Shown: piece after piece, positions 29,856 to 38,623 of the stretch
How the letters are laid out: each line of letters opens with the position of its first letter
Numbering within the stretch: the stretch's first letter is position 1
Assembly (NCBI RefSeq): GCF_011742875.1
Contig: NZ_JAAQTL010000003.1
Coordinates: forward strand, 1-64,000
Direction of reading: 5' to 3'
Length of the DNA: 64,000 nt
DNA from: Luteibacter yeojuensis
GTDB taxonomy: Bacteria; Pseudomonadota; Gammaproteobacteria; Xanthomonadales; Rhodanobacteraceae
Position numbers and translations under genes: made by a program
Notes under the pieces: generated by a model
What the model was told of the DNA's origin: nothing
Databases searched by the model: none
The model's input: only the letters and a program-made list of their open reading frames with translations

Positions 29856-30404
29856 ATGCGTTGCGCATGGGCCGAGCAGAGCGACGCGGAACGCGTCTAT
29901 CACGATACCGAATGGGGCACGCCGGTCCACGACGACCGGCTGCTCTTCGAAGGGCTGGCGCTGCGCGGGGTCCAGGCCGGCCTGGCGTGGCGCATCGTAC
30001 TGACCAAGCGCGATGCGTTTCGGCGCGCATTCCACGGGTTCGACATCGCCCGCGTCGCCGCCATGAGCGATGCGGAACTCGCCGCGGTACGGGCCGACCG
30101 CGCCGTGATCCGCAATCGCCTGAAGCTCGACGCCATCCGCTCGAACGCGCGCGTCGCGTTGCGCATCGCCGAAGACGAGGGCTCGTTCTCCGCGTTTCTC
30201 TGGTCGTTCGTCGGCGGTGTGCCCAAGGTGAACTTCCATCGCGAGGGCGATTCCATCCCCGTCGTCGACGAGGCTTCCGATCGCATGAGCGCCGCCCTGC
30301 GGAAGCGGGGTTTCCGCTTCGCCGGCAGCACGATCTGTTATGCCGCGATGCAGTCGGTGGGCATGGTGGACGACCACGTACAGGCGTGCTTTCGTCGGTG
30401 CTGA
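29856..30404 (+). CDS. tag: DNA-3-methyladenine glycosylase I
   Basis: A 182-residue HhH-family glycosylase that excises 3-methyladenine from alkylated DNA. It follows E. coli Tag closely: MRCAWA at the N-terminus with the zinc Cys3, YHDTEWGTPVHDD (zinc His16, catalytic Glu), and the C-terminal KRGFRFAGSTICYAAMQ and DDHVQACF with the other zinc His and Cys. The ATG at 29856 gives the family N-terminus. The 160 bp before it hold no gene. Confidence 0.96.
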   Translation: MRCAWAEQSDAERVYHDTEWGTPVHDDRLLFEGLALRGVQAGLAWRIVLTKRDAFRRAFHGFDIARVAAMSDAELAAVRADRAVIRNRLKLDAIRSNARVALRIAEDEGSFSAFLWSFVGGVPKVNFHREGDSIPVVDEASDRMSAALRKRGFRFAGSTICYAAMQSVGMVDDHVQACFRRC

Positions 30405-30450
30405 CGCCGTATTCACCGCGGCTGCACCGGCTTCGCGTTGCCATGCGCGC

Positions 30451-31314
30451 ATGGCCAAGACACGGATCGGTATTTCCGGCTGGCGCTACGCCCCATGGCG
30501 TGGCGTCTTCTATCCGAAAGACCTCGTCCAACGGGACGAGCTGGCGTTCGCCTCGCGTGCGTTTCCAACGATCGAGATCAACGGCTCCTTCTATTCGCTG
30601 CAGCGTCCGGAAAGCTATCGCGCATGGTACGAGCAGACCCCGCGCGGCTTCGTCTTCGCCGTGAAGGGGCCACGCTTCATCACCCACAACAAGCGCCTCC
30701 GTCACATCGAAAAGCCCATGGCGAACTTCTTCGCCTCGGGTGTGCTTGCCTTGCGCGAAAAGCTTGGCCCGATCCTCTGGCAGTTCCCGCCCAACTTCCG
30801 ATTCGATCCCGGCGTATTCGAGGACTTCCTCGCCATGCTGCCGCGCACGACGGCGGACGCGGCCAGGATGGGTCGGGGCCATGACGCACACCTCAAGCAC
30901 GAGGCGTATCTGGAGGTCGGGCGCAACCATCGGCTTCGTCATGCGGTCGAAATCCGGCACGACAGCTTCGTCGATCCCTCGTTCGTCGCCCTGTTGCGCA
31001 AGTACGGGGTCGCCTTCGTCGTCGCCGATACGGCGGGCAAGTTCCCGCGCTACTTCGACGTGACGGCACCGTTCGTCTACGTGCGCCTGCATGGCGACAA
31101 GAAGCTTTATGCAAGCGGCTACGGCGACAGGGCGCTCGACGATTGGGCCCGGCGCATCCGCGCATGGCGCCGCGGCGCGCAGCCGGCCCGCGATCCGCGC
31201 ATCGCCCGATCCGCACCGCCGAAGCGCGCATCGCGCGACGTCTACGTCTATTTCGACAACGACATGAAGGTCAAGGCGCCACGCGACGCGCACACGCTGA
31301 TCGCGACGCTCTGA
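30451..31314 (+). CDS. DUF72 (YecE-like) family protein
   Basis: A 287-residue TIM-barrel-like protein of the DUF72 family. The start TRIGISGWRYAPWRGVFYP is the family signature, and EINGSFYSLQRPESYRAW, FAVKGPRFITHNKRL, GPILWQFPPNF and YVRLHGDKKLY follow in order. The biochemical function of the family is not established. The ATG at 30451 is chosen because the family signature begins there; ATGs further upstream are inside or just after tag. It lies 46 bases after tag. Confidence 0.88.
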   Translation: MAKTRIGISGWRYAPWRGVFYPKDLVQRDELAFASRAFPTIEINGSFYSLQRPESYRAWYEQTPRGFVFAVKGPRFITHNKRLRHIEKPMANFFASGVLALREKLGPILWQFPPNFRFDPGVFEDFLAMLPRTTADAARMGRGHDAHLKHEAYLEVGRNHRLRHAVEIRHDSFVDPSFVALLRKYGVAFVVADTAGKFPRYFDVTAPFVYVRLHGDKKLYASGYGDRALDDWARRIRAWRRGAQPARDPRIARSAPPKRASRDVYVYFDNDMKVKAPRDAHTLIATL

Positions 31315-31395
31315 ACGGGTTGCCCGAGGTGGCTCCCACAGAAGCGCTGCCGGATCGGGGAATATCGAGAAGTGTCCAGATCCCGCGTGCGCGGA

Positions 31396-32283
31396 TCAGA
31401 ACGGTGTCTTCCGCCGCGACCCGCGCAGGTTCTCGATCGGGAAGCTGGCGATCTCGCCACTGCCTTCGCGGCGCGACTGGCCCGCGGGCGGGCCCCAGGC
31501 GTGGGCCGCCACCACTTCCCATGTCGACGGAATGACGCCGTCGACGCGCATCGCCTCGTAGGCATCGATCATGCGGCGATAGTGCTGCTTGCCCGTAAGG
31601 CCGCGCGGACGATCCGCATCCGCGTTGTTCGCGCCCAGACCCTTCAACTCGTCGAGCAGTGCGCGAGGTGTCGGATAGGTCAGCGTGTAGCGCTCGGCGA
31701 ACAGCACCGGGTCCTTCAATCCCTGCGCGAGCATCGCGTCGCCCACGTCGTGCATGTCGAGGAAGCGCGCCACGTGCGCCTGCTGGTCCGCGGCCGCCCA
31801 GGCGGCGCGCAGCTCGGTCAGCGTATCGGGACCGAAGGTGGAGAAGGTGAGCAGCCCGCCGGGCTTCAGCACGCGCGCGCATTCGGCGAAGAGGCGGGGC
31901 AGGTCTTCGCACCACTGGAAGCAGAGGTTCGAGAACAGTACGTCCACGCTGTGGTCGGGTACCGGTAATGTGTAAGCGTCCGCGACGACGCGGCCGAACG
32001 GTTTCAGCCATCCGGCGTGATGCTTCGCCTGCCTGAGCATCGGCAGGGCGAGATCGATGGCGATCACCTGCGCCTTCGGATAGCGCTTCTTCAGCGCCGC
32101 GCTGCCCCGGCCCGTGCCGGCACCCACGTCCAGCACCACCTCGGGCGCCTGTTCGTAGATGTCGAGGCGGTCGACGAGCGTCGACTGAACCTCGCGCTGG
32201 AGCGCGTCGTGTTTCTCGTACGTGCCCGCGGCGCGACCGAAGTTGCGGCGGACCTGGCGGCGGTCGAAATGGAAGTCGCTCAT
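31396..32283 (-). CDS. bioC: Malonyl-[ACP] O-methyltransferase
   Basis: A 295-residue SAM-dependent methyltransferase that methylates malonyl-ACP so that fatty-acid synthesis can build the pimeloyl chain of biotin. It has the N-terminal BioC element RRNFGRAAGTYEKHDALQREV, SAM motif I VVLDVGAGTGRGS (49-61) and LFSNLCFQWCEDL. Its start overlaps the bioH stop by 4 bp (ATGA), and it is the last gene of the biotin operon. The C-terminal ~30 residues are basic and probably disordered. Confidence 0.94.
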   Translation of the reverse strand: MSDFHFDRRQVRRNFGRAAGTYEKHDALQREVQSTLVDRLDIYEQAPEVVLDVGAGTGRGSAALKKRYPKAQVIAIDLALPMLRQAKHHAGWLKPFGRVVADAYTLPVPDHSVDVLFSNLCFQWCEDLPRLFAECARVLKPGGLLTFSTFGPDTLTELRAAWAAADQQAHVARFLDMHDVGDAMLAQGLKDPVLFAERYTLTYPTPRALLDELKGLGANNADADRPRGLTGKQHYRRMIDAYEAMRVDGVIPSTWEVVAAHAWGPPAGQSRREGSGEIASFPIENLRGSRRKTPF

Positions 32284-33053
32284 GGGTGTGCGTCGACGAA
32301 TCGTGTCAGGACGTCCGCCACCACGGCGGCGTGTCCAATGAAGGGGGCGTGTCCCGCGTGCGCGATCTCCTCGAAGCGGCCTTCCGCCGCCTCCGCGGAC
32401 CAGCGCATCGCCTCGGGATGCACGATGCGGTCGCGCCGGCCGGCCATCCAGAGGTTGGGCTGGCGGAGCCCGGCAAGCCGTGGGCGCAGGTCGGTGGCTT
32501 CGAGCAGGCGGAGGCCTTCCATGAGTACGCGCGGATCGGGTTCGCCGCGCGAGAACGCGTCCTCTTTGAGCCGCCGCGCCTCGGCGCGCGGGTCGGCACT
32601 GCCCATGGCCTCGAGGGCGATGAAGCGCTCCACGGTAGCCTTGTAGTCGGTCTCGAGGTCGGCGGCGAGCTTGTGCACCATGGCGGCGTCATTGCCGTGC
32701 GGCCAGTCGTCGCCACGCACGAAGCGCGGCGTCGAGCACAGGGGAACGACGGCGCGCACGGCTTCGGGCAGATCCAGCGCGGCGCCGAGCGCCACCAGTC
32801 CGCCCATCGACCACCCGAGCCAGACCGCCGGTGGCGTATTCGCGGCAATGGCGCGGGCGCACGCCAGCGGTTCCAGCGGGATGTCGGCCTGGCGCGAATA
32901 GCCGTGACCCGGCAGGTCCACCACGTACATGGTGAAGCGGTCGGCCAGCGCCTCGACCAGCGGGGCGAGGATGCCGCCGTGCATGGCCCAGCCGTGGATC
33001 ATCACCAGCGGGATCGTACCGCTGCCGTGGGTTTCGATATGCAGGGCACTCAT
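32280..33053 (-). CDS. bioH: Pimeloyl-[ACP] methyl ester carboxylesterase
   Basis: A 257-residue alpha/beta hydrolase that removes the methyl ester from pimeloyl-ACP methyl ester, ending BioC-dependent pimelate synthesis. The nucleophile elbow is GWSMGG with Ser82, the same position as in E. coli BioH; the oxyanion region is HGWAMHGG and the catalytic His is in HAGHAPF near 235. Both ends overlap neighbours by 4 bp (ATGA), indicating tight coupling between the rhodanese-like gene and bioC. Confidence 0.95.
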   Translation of the reverse strand: MSALHIETHGSGTIPLVMIHGWAMHGGILAPLVEALADRFTMYVVDLPGHGYSRQADIPLEPLACARAIAANTPPAVWLGWSMGGLVALGAALDLPEAVRAVVPLCSTPRFVRGDDWPHGNDAAMVHKLAADLETDYKATVERFIALEAMGSADPRAEARRLKEDAFSRGEPDPRVLMEGLRLLEATDLRPRLAGLRQPNLWMAGRRDRIVHPEAMRWSAEAAEGRFEEIAHAGHAPFIGHAAVVADVLTRFVDAHP

Positions 33054-33787
33054 GGCGAGTCGCTCGGTGCCAGCGAGGGGTCGAGGGCGCCACGGCCGTC
33101 GAAGACGAAGCAGTCGCCGCGCCAGTGGGCGCCGCCCACCTCCTCGAAGTACTTGAGGATGCCGCCTTCGAGCTGGAACACGTTCTCGATGCCGAGGTCG
33201 CGCATGTGGATCGCGGCCTTCTCGCAGCGAATGCCGCCCGTGCAGAACGACACGACGGTCTTGCCCTCGAAGCGTTCGCGATCGGCGGCGACGGCGGCGG
33301 GGAAGCCGGTGAAGCTGGACAGGCCGTATTCGACGGTGTTCTCGAACGTGCCGGCCGCCACTTCGTAATCGTTGCGCGTGTCGAGCAGTACCACCGCGCG
33401 GCCGGCGTCGTCGTGGCCCTGGTCGAGCCAGCGGCGCAGGTCTCGGGGCAGCACGTGCGGCGCCCGCCCTTCCGCAGGGCGGATGGCCGGCGCGCGCATG
33501 GTGATGATTTCCTTCTTCAGGCGCACACGCATGCGGGCGAACGGCGGCGCGTCGGACAGGCTTTCTTTCGGAACGATGTCGGCGAAGCGCGGGTCCTCGC
33601 GCAGCCAGGCCAGGAAGGTGTCGACCGCCGCGCGCGGCGCGGCCAGGAACAGGTTGATGCCCTCCGGCGCGAGCAGGATCGTACCTTTCAGCGCGAGCGC
33701 CTCGCAGCACTCGACGATCCGCTCCCGCAGGCTCGCCAGGTCGTCGAGGCCGACGAACTTGTAGGCGGAAATATTGAGGATCGTCAT
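33050..33787 (-). CDS. TrhO-like rhodanese domain protein (tRNA U34 hydroxylase family)
   Basis: A 245-residue protein of the YceA/TrhO family: N-terminal [15 protein letters not shown] and [15 protein letters not shown], then a rhodanese domain with the active-site loop [11 protein letters not shown] (Cys182 and Cys188), and DCFVFDGR at the end. E. coli TrhO (~350 residues) uses prephenate to hydroxylate U34 of some tRNAs; this shorter form lacks its C-terminal part. It sits between bioF and bioH and overlaps bioH by 4 bp. Whether it contributes sulfur chemistry to biotin synthesis is untested. The ATG at 33787 gives the family N-terminus. Confidence 0.85.
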   Translation of the reverse strand: MTILNISAYKFVGLDDLASLRERIVECCEALALKGTILLAPEGINLFLAAPRAAVDTFLAWLREDPRFADIVPKESLSDAPPFARMRVRLKKEIITMRAPAIRPAEGRAPHVLPRDLRRWLDQGHDDAGRAVVLLDTRNDYEVAAGTFENTVEYGLSSFTGFPAAVAADRERFEGKTVVSFCTGGIRCEKAAIHMRDLGIENVFQLEGGILKYFEEVGGAHWRGDCFVFDGRGALDPSLAPSDSP

Positions 33788-33815
33788 GCGTGGGGCCGGG
33801 GTGTGCGACCGGTCA

Positions 33816-35033
33816 TTATACGACCGCACTCTCGACGGGGCGGGGCAGGCGGGTCAGGGCCTCCAGCAGGGCGTCGATCCGGTCCGCCGTGTGCAGGGCC
33901 GAGAGGGTGATGCGGAGGCGTGCGCCGTCGCGCGGCACCGTGGGCGGGCGGATCGCAACGACCAGGAATCCCGCGGCCTCCAGCGCGGCCGCCGCGGCGC
34001 TTGCCGCCGCGGGCGTGCCCATCGGCAGGGGCTGGATCGCCGTGCCGGAGGCCATGAGGGGCAGGCCCAACTGGGCGGCACCGGCGCGGAAGCGCGCGAT
34101 GTTCGCGGCGAGCCGCTCGCGGCGCCCGTCGCGGTCGAAGCGGGCCAGGCGGACCGCCGCCCGCGTGGCGGCGGCAAGCGCCGCGGGCATCGCGGTCGTA
34201 TAGACATAGGTGCGGGCAAACTGGGCGATGGCCTCGATCACGGCGGCGTCGCCCGCCACGAAGGCGCCCGCGCAGCCCAGCGCCTTGCCGAGCGTGCCCA
34301 TCAGGACGGGAACCTCGGCCGTGCCGAGGCCGGCGGCGCTCACCGATCCGGCGCCCTGGGGGCCGAGCACCCCCAGGCCATGGGCATCGTCGACATAGAG
34401 CAAGGCGGTGCGGGTGCGGCAGACCTCGGCCAGGGCGGTGAGGGGCGCCACATCGCCGTCCATGCTGAACACGCCATCGGTGGCGATCATCGCGGGAAGT
34501 CCCGTCCGCGCGTCGAGTTGCCGCGCCGCGCCGTCGGCATCGCCGTGGGGATAGCGCCGCAGTTCGGCACCGGCAAGCTGGGCACCGTCGATCAGGCTGG
34601 CGTGGTTGAGCCGGTCCTGCACGCACAACGACGCGCCGCGGCCCCAGACGGGCATCGCGCCCGCACCGAGCAGGGCCTGCAATGCGCCGAGGTTCGCCAT
34701 CACGCCCGTGGAGAACAGCAGGGCGCGCTCGCGACCCGTCCAGTCGGCAAGTTCTTCCTCGAGCGCCGCGTGCTCGCCCCGGTGCCCTGACACCAGGTGC
34801 GCGGCGCCGGTGCCCACGCCCTCCGCGGCGGCCGTCCGCGACAACGCCGCGACCAGGTCGCGATGGCCGGCGAGGCCGAGGTAGTCGTTACCGCAGAAAT
34901 CCGTCAGCGTTTTGCCGCGAACAAAACGGCGGCTGCCGAGCGCGTCGCAGGTGCGCGCGCGACGCAGCAGCCCCGCCTGTTCGCGCGCAGCGCGCGCGCT
35001 TTCCAGGCGGACGAGGAGATCCGGCCGGTTCAC
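33816..35033 (-). CDS. bioF: 8-amino-7-oxononanoate synthase
   Basis: A 405-residue PLP enzyme that condenses pimeloyl-ACP with alanine in biotin synthesis. It shows [45 protein letters not shown] and the lysine motif MGTLGKALG (Lys near 250). The start is a GTG at 35033 whose last two bases form the bioB stop (GTGA). The C-terminus ([13 protein letters not shown]) is normal. Confidence 0.96.
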   Translation of the reverse strand: MNRPDLLVRLESARAAREQAGLLRRARTCDALGSRRFVRGKTLTDFCGNDYLGLAGHRDLVAALSRTAAAEGVGTGAAHLVSGHRGEHAALEEELADWTGRERALLFSTGVMANLGALQALLGAGAMPVWGRGASLCVQDRLNHASLIDGAQLAGAELRRYPHGDADGAARQLDARTGLPAMIATDGVFSMDGDVAPLTALAEVCRTRTALLYVDDAHGLGVLGPQGAGSVSAAGLGTAEVPVLMGTLGKALGCAGAFVAGDAAVIEAIAQFARTYVYTTAMPAALAAATRAAVRLARFDRDGRRERLAANIARFRAGAAQLGLPLMASGTAIQPLPMGTPAAASAAAAALEAAGFLVVAIRPPTVPRDGARLRITLSALHTADRIDALLEALTRLPRPVESAVV

Positions 35034-36034
35034 GCCTCCGCGGGCTCCACGATGTCGGCATGCACCGTGCCCGGCTCGATCTCGACCTCCATCGGCTTCA
35101 GGCCGAGTCGTTCGAACAGGCGGCGGTCGTGTTCCACGTCGGGATTGCCGGTGGTGAGCAGCTTCTCGCCGTAAAAGATCGAGTTGGCGCCGGCGGCGAA
35201 GCACAGTGCCTGCAAGGCGTCGTCCATCGTTTCGCGTCCAGCCGACAGGCGCACCACGGATGCGGGCATGAGGATGCGCGCGACGGCGATACTGCGTACG
35301 AACTCGAATGGATCCAGTGCCTCGGTGCCGGCGAGCGGTGTGCCGGCCACCTGCACGAGGCGGTTGATCGGCACCGACTCCGGGTGTTCCGGCAGGTTGG
35401 CGAGGGTGGCGAGCAGCCCGGCGCGCTGGGCGCGCGACTCGCCCATGCCGACGATGCCGCCGCAACAGGTCTTCAGGCCGGCCTCGCGCACGTGTTCCAG
35501 TGTATCCAGGCGGTCCTGGTACTCGCGCGTGTGGATGATCTCGCCGTAGAAGTCGGGCGAGGTGTCCAGGTTGTGGTTGTAGAAATCGAGCCCGGCCGCC
35601 TTCAGCGTATCGGCCTGCGGTTGGGTAAGCATGCCCAGCGTCGCGCAGGTCTGCAGGCCCAGTCCCTTCACGGCGCTCACGATCTCGGCCACCTTGGCCA
35701 CGTCGCGATCCTTCGGCGAGCGCCACGCCGCGCCCATGCAGAAGCGGCTCGCACCCGCCTCCTTGGCAGCCTGCGCCCTGGCGAGCACGGCTTCCACGCT
35801 CATCAGCTTCTCGGCCTTCACGCCGGTGGCGTAGCGCGCCGCTTGCGGGCAGTAGGCACAGTCCTCGGGACAGCCGCCGGTCTTGATCGAGAGCAGGGTC
35901 GAGACCTGCACCGCGTTGGGATCGTGATATTGCCGGTGGACGGTCTGGGCCTGGAAGAGCAGGTCGTTGAACGGCAGGGCGAAAAGGTTCTCGACCTCCT
36001 CGCGGGACCAGTCGTGGCGAAGGGCTGCGGTCAT
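35030..36034 (-). CDS. bioB: Biotin synthase
   Basis: A 334-residue radical-SAM enzyme that inserts sulfur into dethiobiotin. The [4Fe-4S]-SAM motif is CPEDCAYC (Cys55, 59, 62); YNHNLDTSP and the second-cluster residues FCMGAAW and [11 protein letters not shown] are conserved. It is the first gene of bioB-bioF-(trhO-like)-bioH-bioC and lies 50 bp downstream of a BirA-type operator. bioA and bioD are not in this window. Confidence 0.98.
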   Translation of the reverse strand: MTAALRHDWSREEVENLFALPFNDLLFQAQTVHRQYHDPNAVQVSTLLSIKTGGCPEDCAYCPQAARYATGVKAEKLMSVEAVLARAQAAKEAGASRFCMGAAWRSPKDRDVAKVAEIVSAVKGLGLQTCATLGMLTQPQADTLKAAGLDFYNHNLDTSPDFYGEIIHTREYQDRLDTLEHVREAGLKTCCGGIVGMGESRAQRAGLLATLANLPEHPESVPINRLVQVAGTPLAGTEALDPFEFVRSIAVARILMPASVVRLSAGRETMDDALQALCFAAGANSIFYGEKLLTTGNPDVEHDRRLFERLGLKPMEVEIEPGTVHADIVEPAEA

Positions 36035-36083
36035 GGCGGTTTTCCGGGGGTGAAGGCGCGAAGTGTGGAAACCTCGGAGAGGA

Positions 36084-36117
36084 CTGTCAACCTTAATGAC
36101 CGGTTTAAGGTTTACAT
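36084..36117 (-). promoter_or_regulatory. BirA operator (bio box) upstream of bioB
   Basis: On the minus strand, TGTAAACC and GGTTGACA are separated by exactly 16 bases, matching the half-sites and spacing of the E. coli bio operator (TTGTAAACC-N16-GGTTTACAA). The right half-site contains TTGACA, a good -35, with CACACT 17 bases downstream as a possible -10, so repressor binding would cover the bioB promoter. This predicts a BirA with a DNA-binding domain elsewhere in the genome. Confidence 0.85.
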
Positions 36118-36173
36118 TGCTTCGGTGCAAGGCTGCCGTACGATGGAGCCGGGATTTCCTGGGAGGTGCGTGC

Positions 36174-36380
36174 ATGAGCGACGGACAAGGCAGCACCGGC
36201 AACGTGCTTGCCGCGATCTGCAGTTTCTTCATCCCCGGCCTGGGGCAGCTGGTCCAGGGGCGGGTCTTCATGGCGCTGATCATGTTCGTGCTCGCCGCGG
36301 TGCTCTGGGTCATCTGGCTGGGCTGGATCATCCACCTGTGGTCGATCGTGGACGCGGCGATGTTCCGCCGGCGCGTCTGA
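36174..36380 (+). CDS. Small TM2-like membrane protein
   Basis: A 68-residue protein: a short Gly/Ser-rich N-terminus, then two hydrophobic segments around a turn with [12 protein letters not shown], close to the Gly-rich turn of TM2-domain proteins, and a basic end (RRRV). GGGAGG lies 8 bases before the ATG. It is divergent from bioB and shares the BirA-box intergenic region, so its promoter could also be affected by BirA. Function unknown. Confidence 0.75.
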   Translation: MSDGQGSTGNVLAAICSFFIPGLGQLVQGRVFMALIMFVLAAVLWVIWLGWIIHLWSIVDAAMFRRRV

Positions 36381-36395
36381 GCGCGCCCGCGACGC

Positions 36396-37136
36396 ATGGA
36401 TGCGTCCTCCATCAAGGCATGGCTGGCAGCGGCGGGGCGGTTCGTCCTTCCGCCGCGATGCCTCGTCTGCGCGGGGCCCGGCAGCGCTAGCCGGGAGCTG
36501 TGCGACGGGTGCGCGCGCTCCCTCGTCCGCAATCTCGCCTGTTGCGGGCGCTGCGCGCTGCCCCTGTCGTCGGCCGCGCCGATATGCGGGCCGTGCCAGC
36601 GGACGCCGCCGCCCTGGCACGACGTATGGGTTCCCTTCGTCTATGCGTGGCCGCTCGACGCTCTCGAGAGCCGCTTCAAGTTTTCCGCCAGCCTCGCCGC
36701 GGGACGCGTGCTCTCGACCTGCTGGCTCGCGGCGGGTCCGCCGCCGCTGATGCCCGAACTCCTCGTGCCGGTGCCGCTGCATCCCGGCCGCCTCCGCAAG
36801 CGAGGCTACAATCAGGCGCTGGAATTCGCCCGCCCGCTGGCGCGGCGCTTTCGATTGCCGCTGGCCTGCGACGTGCTGGTCCGTGCGCGCAGGACAGGCG
36901 CGCAGACGGAACTCGACGCCGCCTCGCGCGCCGCGAACGTACGCGCGGCGTTCGCCGTGCGGCGCCTACCGGCGCAGAAGCATGTGGCGATCGTCGACGA
37001 TGTGATGACGACCGGGGCGACACTCGCGGAATGTGCGCGTGTGCTGCTCGCGGCGGGCGTCGAGCGGGTCGATGTGTGGGCCCTGGCGCGTACGCCGTTG
37101 CCGGGACATCGCGATAGCGACTGCCGGCCTCAGTGA
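36396..37136 (+). CDS. comF: ComF family phosphoribosyltransferase-like protein
   Basis: A 246-residue ComF/GntX-family protein. The N-terminal zinc finger has four CxxC pairs ([28 protein letters not shown]). The C-terminal half is a type I phosphoribosyltransferase fold with the PRPP motif [13 protein letters not shown] near 198-210, plus [17 protein letters not shown]. The family takes part in DNA uptake in competent bacteria; its enzymatic substrate is unknown. It starts 15 bp after the small membrane protein gene and overlaps the convergent metallohydrolase gene by 7 bp. Confidence 0.92.
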   Translation: MDASSIKAWLAAAGRFVLPPRCLVCAGPGSASRELCDGCARSLVRNLACCGRCALPLSSAAPICGPCQRTPPPWHDVWVPFVYAWPLDALESRFKFSASLAAGRVLSTCWLAAGPPPLMPELLVPVPLHPGRLRKRGYNQALEFARPLARRFRLPLACDVLVRARRTGAQTELDAASRAANVRAAFAVRRLPAQKHVAIVDDVMTTGATLAECARVLLAAGVERVDVWALARTPLPGHRDSDCRPQ

Positions 37137-38623
37137 TTCACGTAGACAGGATTGCCAAGGAGCAGCAGCTTCCCCTCGGGCGAGCGCACGTCCACGCGCA
37201 GCCAATGAGGCTTGCCGTCGCCGGTCCAGTCGAACGTCGCCTCGCCGTTCGCGGGGATGGCTTGCGCCATCGAGGCAAGCGGCTTTCCATCCAGCGTCAC
37301 GACCAGCCGCTGCCCTTGCACCGCCGCCGTCCGGACGGTGACATGCATGACGGCACCCGCCCCCAAGGCGATATCGTCACCCATCCCCGCCTGCGCCGTG
37401 CCGGCTCCGGCGATGACGTCGAGCGAACGGTCGCGCGTCCCCTCCGCGTCCACGAACACGTGTCCCGCGCGGATTCCGTCGAGGATGCCTTCCATGGAAA
37501 GCGCCTTCGCGTGCACCACGGTGGTTGGCGTGCCGATCGTGCCGGCGAACCGGTCCCGCGGGTCGTCGGCGCCGATGTGGCTGTCGCTGCCGCCGATGGC
37601 CGTGATGCGCAAGCCGTCGTTCAACTGCTTCTCCCAGAACGGGATACCCGTGTCGGCGCGTTGCACGTCCGTCCCGTTGATCGCCTCGATCGCCTGGAAA
37701 CCGCGCATGTCCACCGGCTTCTTCGGCGTGAACCCGCAACCCATGCAGGTCTCGTCGTTCGGCCGGTTCGGGTGGTTGATCGAGATCACGCCGTGGGCGC
37801 GGGCAACGTCGGCGAGCAGGGCGTTCCAGTCCGGCACCGCTTTCGTGCCCACGCGGAAATCCACGGTGCGCGACACGCCGAACAGGTTGGCGTGACCCTC
37901 GAACGTGGTGATCTCGCGCGCGGGAATGAGCAGCATCGTGTCGAAGTAAGGCTGCATTTCCCGCAGATCGGAAACCTGCGACATCGTGTTGTGATCGGAC
38001 ACCGCGATGAAATCGAGGCCGCGCCTCGCCGCCGAACCGACGGTGAGGAACAGCGGGCAAGGCACCTTCTTCGTCTTCGAGAGGTTCAGGCAGCCACCGT
38101 CGCTGTGCGCGGTATGCATGTGCAGGTCGCCGCGGTACCAGCGCTCGTCCGTGGAAAGCGCGTCGCCGAGTCCATGTTCCGGACCGAAGCCCTCGTCGTC
38201 GCGCGAAAGCCAGATCTTGGCGGTGTACGCGGCCTTCGCGGCGGGCCGGATGTTCGGTATGCCGAGCAGCAGCCGCCATCTGCCGGGTTCGATCGCGCCG
38301 GGCAGGTAGGAGGCGGTGGCATCCGTGGCCGACACCGTGAAACGCCGCTTGGTGCCCCCGCTCCAGCCGCGGAATCCGTCCTGGGCCTCGAACCCGCCGG
38401 GGCCGAGCAGGCCGAGGTCGATCGTGGTCCGCTCCTCCCGGCCGGTGTAGTCGACGTCGACGGTGATCCGCGACGTGCCCTTGGGCACGTCGAATGGAAC
38501 CTCGCGATACGTATGCTGGTCCGCGCCGGACAGCCGGCCCCGAAGGACCAGGTCCGGCGCCCGCTCCGCCGCCATGCCGGCGGCGGCGAAGCAGGCGAGC
38601 GCGATGCCGAGGAGGGCGCGCAT
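37130..38623 (-). CDS. Exported PHP-domain metallohydrolase (CehA/McbA-like)
   Basis: A 497-residue exported protein: signal peptide at 1-19 (FAAAGMAA), a beta-sandwich region to about 155, then a PHP-type metal-dependent hydrolase with GDLHMHTAHSDGG near 165-177, AVSDHNTMSQ, PAREITTFEGHANLF, NHPNRP and GGSDSHIGADDPRDRFAG. CehA/McbA-type enzymes include carbaryl hydrolase, but many have unknown phosphoester or ester substrates. A Cys pair in CMGCG is unusual. The start ATG shares a base with the stop of the TonB-receptor gene (TGATG), so receptor and hydrolase are co-expressed and probably handle the same substrate. Confidence 0.85.
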   Translation of the reverse strand: MRALLGIALACFAAAGMAAERAPDLVLRGRLSGADQHTYREVPFDVPKGTSRITVDVDYTGREERTTIDLGLLGPGGFEAQDGFRGWSGGTKRRFTVSATDATASYLPGAIEPGRWRLLLGIPNIRPAAKAAYTAKIWLSRDDEGFGPEHGLGDALSTDERWYRGDLHMHTAHSDGGCLNLSKTKKVPCPLFLTVGSAARRGLDFIAVSDHNTMSQVSDLREMQPYFDTMLLIPAREITTFEGHANLFGVSRTVDFRVGTKAVPDWNALLADVARAHGVISINHPNRPNDETCMGCGFTPKKPVDMRGFQAIEAINGTDVQRADTGIPFWEKQLNDGLRITAIGGSDSHIGADDPRDRFAGTIGTPTTVVHAKALSMEGILDGIRAGHVFVDAEGTRDRSLDVIAGAGTAQAGMGDDIALGAGAVMHVTVRTAAVQGQRLVVTLDGKPLASMAQAIPANGEATFDWTGDGKPHWLRVDVRSPEGKLLLLGNPVYVNH

